Positions 5,834 through 10,683 of a stretch of DNA of 10,683 nt are shown here, piece after piece. The first letter of the stretch is position 1. Each line of letters starts with the position of its first letter. The stretch comes from Anaerolineae bacterium (lineage in GTDB: Bacteria; Chloroflexota; Anaerolineae; SpSt-600), in the NCBI GenBank assembly GCA_028275425.1, contig JAPWUT010000039.1, forward strand, positions 1-10,683, read 5' to 3'. Both the position numbers and the translations under genes were made by a program. Under the pieces are notes generated by a model. The model had not been told where the DNA came from. It worked only from the letters and a program-made list of their open reading frames with translations, and ran no database searches.

Positions 5834-7738
5834 TTAAATCCCCAACCCCTTCCGCCGCTCGCGGATGGCGTCCAGGAGCTTCTCGGCCGCTTTCTTGGGG
5901 TCGGTCTCCACGATGAAGTAGCCGCCGAAGAGGTCTTTCACATCCTGAGTCAGCACCTTGGCGATGAGCGGGCTTCCCAGGACCGGAGGGACAACGCCCA
6001 CGTGGGTTGGTAGGCCGGCTGTGACCGCCCAGGTTCCAATGGCTATGGCCTTCTCGGTGGTAGCTTCGGGGGCACTGGCTACTACCGGGAGCTTGTCTAT
6101 GTCTACCCCAAGCCTATTGGCCACAGCTACTGCCACATCGGCAGCGCGGGAGTTATCAACGCAGGAGCCCATGTGCAGGACGAGCGGAAGAGGCCCTTCC
6201 AGGCCAGCCGCCTTGCCTACAGCGGTAAGGACGGCCTTCAAGCCCTCTCCGGCATATTCCTCGGTAGCCTCAGGAGTGAGGAGACCGTGGCGGGCAAAGG
6301 CACCGGCCCCACAACCGGTGGCTAAGAGGAGCACGTTGTTCCGGGCCAGCTCTTTGGCTATGGTCAGGAACCCCGAATCCTGGGGGACCTTGACGTTGTT
6401 GCATCCGGCAAAGAGGCAGACGCCCAAGATGTTGCCGGCCACGATATTGTCAATCAGGGGCTTGAGGGGGTCTTCTTTGTTCACCTGGGAGAGAGCCCAG
6501 ACGATGGCTTCGGTGGAGAAGCCGGCGAAGGCCTTGTGGGTGTAATTGGGGATGCGGACTTTGGCTGGGTCTCGCTTCTTGAAGGCTTCAATCCCCATCC
6601 TGATTATCTGGCGTGCTGCCTCCCGAGCCGCTTCTTCGCGGAATTCAATGTGGGTGGCTCCGGGTATCTTAGCTATGGGGATGGTGGTGATGAGCTTGGT
6701 ATGGAAGCACTCGGCAACGGTGGCCAGGGAAGGCATTATGCACTGATAATCCACCACCATCGCATCCAAAGCCCCGGTTAGGATGACCATTTCCTGGCTC
6801 ACGGAGTGGGTGATTGGGGGGATTCCATGGCGCATGAGGACTTCGTTGCCGGTGCAGCATATTCCTACCAAGTTGATTCCGCTGGCCCCGGCGGCCTTCG
6901 CTTCCTCCTCCATCTCCTTTGCTACCTGCACAATGATGTCGGAAAGGACAGGGTTGTGGCCGTGCAAGGCGATGTTCACAGCATCGGGCTTGAGGGCTCC
7001 CATGTTGGCTATGGTAACCAAAGGTTTGGGGGTGCCAAAGAGGACATCGGCCAAATCTGTGGCCATGTGGCAGCCGGCGAAATCAGCCAAGGCGCATTTT
7101 ACCCCACCCATGAGGATGTTGATGGGGTCGGCATCTACCCCGTAAGAGGTTCTGTGCATGACCTCGGAGATGGCGGAATCAATTCCTGTGGGCACTACTC
7201 CGTATTGGACGGCTTTTTCCGCTCGGCCTTTGGTAACGTTTGTGACCAGCCAGGCGACCGGGGTTTCTTTTTCGGAGAAATCCTCCAGTGCTTTTTCGGC
7301 TACTTCCTTGGCTATCTCGGGGATGTCTTTGCCTTCGGTGGGTATGCCGAGGCGTGAGGCTATAGCTTTGAGCTTAGCTTCATCTTTGACAGTGTAATCG
7401 GGTGCTTTCCCTTCGGCCCAGAGGAGCAAGACGTGGGCGAGGTGTTTGGCGTGGCCGGAGTGGGCAGCTGCGCCACCGGCGATAGCGCGGGCAAGGTTGC
7501 GAGCAACGATTGTATCGGCAGTGGCGCCACATACCCCCTTCTGGGGCCCCTCACCGAAGGGGTCAATGCGGCATGGTCCTTGCATGCAGTTGCGGCAGCA
7601 GGTTCCGAGCTCGCCAAAACCACACTGTGGAAGCTGCGCCTCATAGCGGCACCAGGCGGTTTCTATGTCCAACTTCTCCGCTTGGCGGAGCATCTCCTGC
7701 ACCGCAGGACACCAACTGTATTCTTCCAGTGCCTTCAT
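5834..7738 (-). CDS. cooS: Anaerobic Ni,Fe carbon monoxide dehydrogenase, 634 aa
   Basis: Catalyses CO + H2O = CO2 + 2H+ + 2e-. With the start at 7738, every known metal ligand falls where I recall it in Carboxydothermus hydrogenoformans CODH-II. C39 and C47 bind cluster D; C48, C51, C56 and C70 bind cluster B; H261, C295, C333, C446, C476 and C526 bind the Ni-Fe cluster C. The catalytic-site residues H93, D219 and K563 are also present. The enzyme is therefore intact and should be active as a homodimer. I prefer the ATG at 7738 over the in-frame ATG at 7753 because GGAGGGGG precedes it and the numbering then fits. It lacks the N-terminal extension of acetyl-CoA synthase-linked AcsA forms, and no acsB is seen, so a catabolic or electron-supplying role is more likely. 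A Ni-insertion factor (CooC) is not in the window. Confidence 0.97.
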   Translation of the reverse strand: MKALEEYSWCPAVQEMLRQAEKLDIETAWCRYEAQLPQCGFGELGTCCRNCMQGPCRIDPFGEGPQKGVCGATADTIVARNLARAIAGGAAAHSGHAKHLAHVLLLWAEGKAPDYTVKDEAKLKAIASRLGIPTEGKDIPEIAKEVAEKALEDFSEKETPVAWLVTNVTKGRAEKAVQYGVVPTGIDSAISEVMHRTSYGVDADPINILMGGVKCALADFAGCHMATDLADVLFGTPKPLVTIANMGALKPDAVNIALHGHNPVLSDIIVQVAKEMEEEAKAAGASGINLVGICCTGNEVLMRHGIPPITHSVSQEMVILTGALDAMVVDYQCIMPSLATVAECFHTKLITTIPIAKIPGATHIEFREEAAREAARQIIRMGIEAFKKRDPAKVRIPNYTHKAFAGFSTEAIVWALSQVNKEDPLKPLIDNIVAGNILGVCLFAGCNNVKVPQDSGFLTIAKELARNNVLLLATGCGAGAFARHGLLTPEATEEYAGEGLKAVLTAVGKAAGLEGPLPLVLHMGSCVDNSRAADVAVAVANRLGVDIDKLPVVASAPEATTEKAIAIGTWAVTAGLPTHVGVVPPVLGSPLIAKVLTQDVKDLFGGYFIVETDPKKAAEKLLDAIRERRKGLGI

Positions 7739-7758
7739 GGCTACCCCCTCCATCGGGT

Positions 7759-7780
7759 TTTGAACCGTTCTGGATTCAAA
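7759..7780. promoter_or_regulatory. Candidate operator: TTTGAA-N10-TTCAAA dyad in the cooS leader
   Basis: TTTGAA (7759-7764) and TTCAAA (7775-7780) form a perfect 6-bp dyad separated by 10 bp, just downstream of the predicted -10. The position would suit a repressor. It does not resemble the CooA box (TGTCA-N6-CGACA). The arms are short and AT-rich, so chance is possible. Confidence 0.3.
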
Positions 7781-7783
7781 TCA

Positions 7784-7812
7784 ATTTTATCCTAAACCCT
7801 GGCAAACCGCAA
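7784..7812 (-). promoter_or_regulatory. Probable promoter of the cooS-cooF-fdhA operon
   Basis: On the minus strand: TTGCGG (7812-7807), a 17-bp spacer, TAAAAT (7789-7784). The -10 is good and the -35 is weak, which suits an activated or regulated promoter. The expected start near 7777 leaves a leader of about 40 nt before the cooS ATG. Confidence 0.55.
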
Positions 7813-7910
7813 ACAAAGAGTGGAAAAATTAAAGGAAGGAGGGACCTTGGTTAAGCCCGGGGTCCAGTGGGCACAGCCACTGATGGGGTTTCCCTCACAA
7901 AACCTTAAAA

Positions 7911-7983
7911 GGTGGCGAGCTATCAACCTCTGCAACCCCGCCACGAGTGGGGCCCCAGAACGCTGGCGAACCCTAAGCCCACG
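7911..7983 (-). repeat. Dispersed intergenic repeat, module B copy 3 (inverted), flanked by module A-like units
   Basis: Read on the minus strand it begins CGTGGGCTTAGGGTTCGCC and ends GCTCGCCACC, matching the copies at 1768 and 1922. Upstream on the same strand (about 7984-8060) is a module A-like unit with CCAGGAGGCTTGCGCCCCC then TGGACCCC. Downstream (about 7855-7910) is a second one ending in GGACCCC. It lies between the divergent cooS and methyltransferase promoters and is the only other content of this gap apart from those promoters. Confidence 0.85.
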
Positions 7984-8097
7984 AGGGCGGGCAAAACGGG
8001 GGTCCAGGGGGCGCAAGCCTCCTGGCAAGGGGTTTGGAGTATGTGCCCCAAAAAACCTAAGAGGGGCGAACTACTTCCCCAAACGGCTGAAATGGTG

Positions 8098-8103
8098 TAA
8101 AAT
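8098..8103 (+). promoter_or_regulatory. Possible -10 box for the methyltransferase gene
   Basis: TAAAAT at 8098-8103. The hexamer 17 bp upstream (TTCCCC, 8075-8080) is a poor -35. Transcription would begin near 8110, which favours the ATG at 8146 over the in-frame TTG at 8116 as the start of the gene. Confidence 0.35.
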
Positions 8104-8145
8104 GTTACCCAAAGCTTGACTCTTCACAAGAGGTCATGCAACGCA

Positions 8146-9039
8146 ATGCCGAGGAAAAAATCAAGGACAAGCCCTTTCGGTAGTCCGGCCAGGGTTTCTC
8201 ACGACTCCACCCCCTTTTACAGCCGCCGCCTCTACGAGGGTCTTCCTCAGGAAGAGGATGTTGAATACTCGGAAACGCCACTACCACCGGAGTGCGTCAA
8301 CAAAATTTTCTGCAAAAGTTCGGAGCGAATGGAAGAATTGCCCGACTCCTCAGTCCACTTGATGGTCACCTCGCCACCGTATAACGTTGGCAAGGAATAT
8401 GATAATGACTTGACGCTTGACGAATACCGGGCCTTCCTCAAGCGGGTGATGGCTGAAGTCTACCGGGTATTGGTGCCGGGAGGACGGGCTTGCATCAACC
8501 TGGCGAATTTGGGACGCCGGCCATACCTTCCACTACATGCTTTTATAATCCAGGACATGCTGGAGCTGGGATTCTTAATGCGCGGCGAAATAATCTGGGA
8601 CAAAGCCTCCAGCGCCAGCCCATCAACGGCGTGGGGCAGCTGGTGTTCACCGCAAAACCCAACGCTGCGCGACACACACGAATACATCCTGGTTTTCTGC
8701 AAGAAGTCCTTCTCTCGTCCCAATCCCTTCGGGCGAAAGCCAACCATAAGCCGGGAAGAGTTCTTAGAGTTCACCAAAAGCATCTGGCAATTCCCAGCCG
8801 AACCGGCTACAAAAGTCGGGCATCCTGCGCCTTTCCCGGTGGAACTGCCTTATCGGCTTATCCAGCTCTATACCTTTGAAGGCGAAGTGGTCCTTGACCC
8901 CTTCATCGGCAGCGGGACAACGGCCTTGGCGGCGTTGAAGACAAGGCGCATTTTTGTCGGCTATGATGTCAATCCCGAATACGTGGCCTTGGCCAACCAA
9001 CGCCTTAGGCCGTTTCTCGCCCAATTGCCTTTGTTCTGA
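8146..9039 (+). CDS. Site-specific DNA methyltransferase, SPPY type (probable N4-cytosine), apparently solitary, 297 aa
   Basis: Transfers a methyl group from S-adenosylmethionine to a base in a specific DNA sequence. The catalytic motif TSPPYNVG is at residues 75-82; SPPY is more usual in N4-cytosine enzymes than in N6-adenine enzymes (DPPY), though overlap exists. The S-adenosylmethionine-binding motif DPFIGSGTTA is at 251-260, so the order is catalytic motif first, as in the beta group. The middle part (LGFLMRGEIIWDK, WGSW, RDTHEYILVF) matches a family of stand-alone bacterial and archaeal DNA methylases. I chose ATG 8146 (AGAGG 12 nt upstream); the frame is also open to a TTG at 8116, which has no ribosome-binding site. 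No restriction endonuclease gene lies beside it, and dispersed repeats flank it on both sides, which fits a mobile or orphan methylase. Its recognition site cannot be read from sequence. Confidence 0.92.
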   Translation: MPRKKSRTSPFGSPARVSHDSTPFYSRRLYEGLPQEEDVEYSETPLPPECVNKIFCKSSERMEELPDSSVHLMVTSPPYNVGKEYDNDLTLDEYRAFLKRVMAEVYRVLVPGGRACINLANLGRRPYLPLHAFIIQDMLELGFLMRGEIIWDKASSASPSTAWGSWCSPQNPTLRDTHEYILVFCKKSFSRPNPFGRKPTISREEFLEFTKSIWQFPAEPATKVGHPAPFPVELPYRLIQLYTFEGEVVLDPFIGSGTTALAALKTRRIFVGYDVNPEYVALANQRLRPFLAQLPLF

Positions 9040-9060
9040 GCTATGGGGAAGAGAATCATT

Positions 9061-9154
9061 CGTTGGCTGAGGGTTTTGCTGGCGTTTTGGGTCCCACTTG
9101 TGGCGAAGTTACAAGGGGGAGCGACTTCTTCCAGGAGGCTTTGCCCCTGGTCCA
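9061..9154 (+). repeat. Dispersed intergenic repeat copy 4, module B plus a decayed module A
   Basis: Module B at 9061-9132 begins CGTTGGCTGAGGGTTTTGC and shares GCGTTTTGGGTCCCACT with the other copies. It is the most diverged of the four in its second half. A shortened module A (CCAGGAGGCTTTGCCCCTGG) follows at about 9131-9150. The remaining bases to 9262 hold no gene I can support. Confidence 0.78.
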
Positions 9155-9262
9155 TCAGCTTAATGAAGGCTGGCAGAGGCCAACCAAAAGCTGAAAGGAG
9201 CCCTTTTACGGCCAGGCGGGCAGCCGGGGAAAGACGTCCAATGGGTCATAAGGAAGTGTCTC

Positions 9263-9291
9263 TTGACAAAATGCCCCTTTGAGGGTAAATT
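9263..9291 (+). promoter_or_regulatory. Promoter of the FmdB-selenoprotein-KorD operon
   Basis: TTGACA (9263-9268), a 17-bp spacer, TAAATT (9286-9291). The -35 is consensus and the -10 matches at four of six positions. The -10 and the start site are overlapped by the palindrome at 9290-9310, so transcription is probably repressed by a DNA-binding protein. Confidence 0.75.
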
Positions 9292-9310
9292 ATACCCCCG
9301 GTGGGTATAA
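9290..9310. promoter_or_regulatory. Operator-like palindrome, CsoR/CstR-type pattern
   Basis: TTATACCC (9290-9297), CCGGT, then GGGTATAA (9303-9310): a perfect 8-bp dyad with a 5-bp centre. The ATACCC...GGGTAT layout with a G/C-rich core resembles operators of the CsoR family (Cu(I) sensor CsoR, persulfide sensor CstR). Its place on the -10/+1 region suits repression. The regulator itself is not in the window. Confidence 0.55.
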
Positions 9311-9334
9311 AAACCGGGAAAGGAGGGAAGGGGT

Positions 9335-9538
9335 ATGCCTATCTACGAATACGAGTGCCAGGATTGCGGGGAAGATTTTGAGATTTTCGTCCTGTCCGTT
9401 TCCAAAGCCGATGAAGTTGAATGCCCGAAGTGCCACAGCCGCAACACCAAACGCAAAATCTCCCTCTTCGGCTGGGCCGGTTCCAAAGGTAGTTCAAGCA
9501 CCGTAGGCTCTTCCTGCTCTACTTCCACCGTAGGCTGA
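9335..9538 (+). CDS. FmdB-family zinc ribbon protein, 67 aa
   Basis: MPIYEYECQDCGEDFEIF is the hallmark opening of the FmdB/CxxC_CxxC_SSSS family. C8/C11 and the later CPKC pair would bind one zinc. The Ser-rich tail, here with SSCSTSTVG and one extra Cys, is also typical. The name comes from a proposed regulator of formamidase/amidase genes, but for most members the role is unknown. A strong ribosome-binding site (AAAGGAGG) precedes the ATG. It is the first gene of the operon and lies 54 nt before the disulfide oxidoreductase. The tail nucleotides repeat CACCGTAGGCT twice, a small internal duplication. Confidence 0.93.
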   Translation: MPIYEYECQDCGEDFEIFVLSVSKADEVECPKCHSRNTKRKISLFGWAGSKGSSSTVGSSCSTSTVG

Positions 9539-9552
9539 GGGATTTAAAAAAC

Positions 9553-9567
9553 GGGGCCGTCGGCCCC
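9553..9567 (+). other. Short GC hairpin in the fmdB-PDO gap
   Basis: GGGGCC (9553-9558), 3-nt loop, GGCCCC (9562-9567), flanked by A-rich sequence on both sides. On the plus-strand transcript the hairpin is followed by AAAAAUUU, not a U-tract, so it is a poor terminator in the direction of the operon. On the minus strand it is followed by GTTTTTT, so it would terminate antisense transcription. It may trim or stabilise mRNA between the two genes. Confidence 0.5.
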
Positions 9568-9592
9568 AAAAATTTACAAGAAGGAGGATGCC

Positions 9593-10237
9593 ATGCCGCT
9601 CATTCCAGCAAGGGAAAGGGAATACATCCAGAAGTTCTTTGAGGAAAAGCTTGTAAATCCCGTCCGATTGGTAATGTTCACGCAGGAGTTTGAGTGCGAA
9701 TACTGCGCCGAGACCAGGCAACTCGTGGAAGAACTCGCCCAGCTTTCCCCCAAAATCACCGCCGAAATTTACAACTTCGTAACCGATAAAGCCCAGGCTG
9801 AGAAATATCAAGTGGACAAAATCCCAGCCATAGCCATAATCGGGCAGAAGGATTACGGAATCCGCTTCTACGGCATCCCCTCAGGCTACGAATTCTCCAC
9901 CCTTTTAGAAGACATCGTGGACGTTTCCCGCGGGGAGTCGGGCCTTTCGGAGGCGAGCAAGAAGGCCTTGGCTACACTCACTAAACCGGTCCACATCCAA
10001 GTCTTTGTCACCCCTACCTGACCATACTGCCCCATGGCGGTCAGGTTGGCCCACAAGATGGCTATTGAGAGCGATTTAGTCCGGGCAGACATGGTGGAGG
10101 CCATTGAGTTCCCCCACCTCGCCGTAAAATATCACGTCCACGGTGTCCCCAAGACTGTGGTCAATGAGACCTTCTTCATTGAGGGGGCCATGCCCGAAGT
10201 GCCTTTTGTCCAGCAAATTGTCAAAGCGGTAAAATGA
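9593..10237 (+). CDS. Selenocysteine-containing protein disulfide oxidoreductase (two glutaredoxin-like domains), 214 aa with UGA read through
   Basis: A two-domain PDO/glutaredoxin-like thiol oxidoreductase of the kind found in thermophiles. The first domain has an active-site C35-E-Y-C38. In the second domain the expected CPYC motif is interrupted: codon 143 (10019-10021) is UGA, giving TPT-U-PYC-P. The frame stays open afterwards to 10237 with normal family sequence (MAVRLAHKMA, HGVPKTVVN with the cis-Pro turn). So the stop sits exactly where the nucleophilic Cys belongs, as expected for selenocysteine. A strong AAGGAGG site precedes the ATG. Candidate SECIS hairpins follow the UGA. Alternatives are a sequencing error or a nonsense mutation of TGC/TGT, but the reading frame shows no other decay. 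It lies between fmdB and a small helical protein gene in a redox operon. Confidence 0.88.
10017..10061 (+). promoter_or_regulatory. Candidate bacterial SECIS element
   Basis: Two alternative foldings are seen. (1) CCAU-GGC (10032-10038) with GCC (10049-10051) and AUGG (10058-10061), leaving a 10-nt apical loop that begins GGUC, 17 nt after the UGA; a loop starting with G at this distance fits bacterial SECIS rules, and GGUC also occurs in the E. coli fdhF loop. (2) A perfect 7-bp stem, CCUGACC (10017-10023) with GGUCAGG (10039-10045), that holds the UGA itself. The two cannot form together. Confidence 0.55.
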
Positions 10238-10246
10238 GGAGGGAAA

Positions 10247-10465
10247 ATGCAAGAAATCATGCGCATAATGCAAGGATACCTAAGCCACTGGATTGAGCAC
10301 AACAATGAGCATGCCGAAAGGTACGAAGAGTGGGCGATGAAGGCGAAGGAAGCCGGCCTTGAGAAGGTTTCGGAGAGGTTGGCCAAAGCTTCCTCGCTCC
10401 TCAGAGAAGCTTCCAAAGAGCTGGAAGCCGCCTACAAAGAACTTGAAAGCGTCAAGCTTGTGTGA
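10247..10465 (+). CDS. Small all-helical protein with HWIEHNNEHAERYEEW motif, 72 aa
   Basis: I recognise the pattern (LxxHWIEHNxEHAxxYxxWAxKA, then Leu/Ala/Glu-rich helix) from small conserved proteins of anaerobic archaea and bacteria of unknown function, but cannot give a name. The histidines H14, H18 and H22 with nearby Glu residues could bind a metal. The second half (about 38-70) is strongly amphipathic and may form a helical hairpin or coiled coil. AGGAGGG precedes the ATG, 9 nt after the PDO stop, so it is in the same operon. It may be an accessory factor for the redox enzymes around it; that is inference only. Confidence 0.85.
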   Translation: MQEIMRIMQGYLSHWIEHNNEHAERYEEWAMKAKEAGLEKVSERLAKASSLLREASKELEAAYKELESVKLV

Positions 10466-10468
10466 GCT

Positions 10469-10683
10469 ATGAGCCTGCCTCGGATTGAGATAAATACCGA
10501 TTGGTGCAAAGCTTGCTACTTGTGTGTGGACATGTGCCCACGCAAAGTGCTGGAAGTTGACTACTCGCGCTTCGTCAATGGTCTGCATCCCGTTGTTCCT
10601 GCTCACCCCGAAAAGTGCACGGTCTGCCGGCTCTGCGAACTCTGGTGCCCCGATATAGCCATTGCCGTTTACGAGGAGGAATC
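10469..10683 (+). CDS. korD: 2-oxoacid:ferredoxin oxidoreductase delta subunit (KorD-type, 2[4Fe-4S]), cut by window edge
   Basis: The first 71 residues are present. C13-C16-C19-C23 and C50-C53-C56-C60 (each ending CP) bind two [4Fe-4S] clusters. The spacer PRKVLEVDYSRFVNGLHPVVPAHPEKC matches delta subunits of 2-oxoglutarate or related 2-oxoacid:ferredoxin oxidoreductases (the KVLE...N.xG.HP pattern). These pass electrons from the thiamine diphosphate enzyme to ferredoxin. The ATG starts 3 nt after the preceding stop, without a clear ribosome-binding site, so translation is probably coupled. The alpha and beta subunit genes would be expected next to the right. A plain two-cluster ferredoxin is the alternative. 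Confidence 0.87.
   Translation, partial: MSLPRIEINTDWCKACYLCVDMCPRKVLEVDYSRFVNGLHPVVPAHPEKCTVCRLCELWCPDIAIAVYEEE

Noticed and set aside
5225..6013. 262-aa plus-strand open frame
   Set aside because: It lies antisense to cooF and the end of cooS; its sequence has low complexity and no family signal.
9130..9245. Minus-strand open stretch reading GRLSPAARLAVKGLLSAFGW as a gene remnant
   Set aside because: It has no start codon after the upstream stop and its end runs into the repeat; composition looks protein-like, but I cannot support a gene or name a parent family.
9536..9538. UGA at the end of the FmdB protein as another selenocysteine codon
   Set aside because: Only two codons follow before a TAA, and no Cys-equivalent context is present; the protein ends at normal family length.
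10019..10021. UGA read as the true end of a 142-aa protein with a second gene starting at 10034
   Set aside because: The stop is exactly at an active-site Cys of a continuous two-domain family, and the proposed second gene would lack a ribosome-binding site and half its motif.

Overview
The window looks like a piece of chromosome from an anaerobic, probably thermophilic bacterium with CO / C1 metabolism. It holds a complete Ni,Fe carbon monoxide dehydrogenase (CooS), ferredoxin-like partners, a molybdopterin formate dehydrogenase subunit, the start of a 2-oxoacid:ferredoxin oxidoreductase operon, and a two-domain protein disulfide oxidoreductase of a type best known from thermophiles. A long SRP RNA with an Alu domain shows that it is bacterial and of the Firmicutes/Thermotogae-like RNA type. 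The phylum cannot be fixed from this sequence; Firmicutes-like or Chloroflexota-like lineages are both plausible.

Layout. 1-1664 (minus): a promoter with consensus -35 and -10 boxes drives an MFS transporter, followed by an ATGA-overlapping peptidase C26 (class I glutamine amidotransferase-like) gene that runs off the left edge. 1740-2030: GC-rich dispersed repeats. 2088-2364 (plus): long SRP RNA (ffs) with a good promoter and an 11-bp end-closing helix. 2365-7738 (minus): a five-gene operon, in transcription order cooS, cooF, fdhA (Cys form), a four-cluster HycB/CooF-like protein, and a ferredoxin with an added CxxC...CxxC region. Two stacked hairpins lie between cooF and fdhA. 7740-8145: divergent intergenic region with the cooS promoter and another repeat copy. 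8146-9039 (plus): an apparently solitary DNA methyltransferase of the SPPY type. 9061-9154: a fourth repeat copy. 9263-10683 (plus): a promoter overlapped by a CsoR/CstR-like palindrome drives an FmdB-type zinc ribbon protein, a protein disulfide oxidoreductase interrupted by an in-frame UGA exactly at an active-site cysteine (probable selenocysteine), a small helical protein, and a KorD-type ferredoxin subunit cut by the right edge.

How the parts fit. CooS oxidises CO and passes electrons through CooF. The same operon offers a formate dehydrogenase catalytic subunit and two more Fe-S carriers, but no hydrogenase, NAD(P) or membrane subunit. The simplest reading is a soluble CO-to-formate (CO-driven CO2 reductase) module or a shared ferredoxin-linked C1 hub. 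The right-hand operon joins thiol/selenol redox chemistry to an oxygen-sensitive 2-oxoacid oxidoreductase. The most striking item is the probable selenocysteine version of the protein disulfide oxidoreductase, with a candidate bacterial SECIS hairpin just after the UGA.
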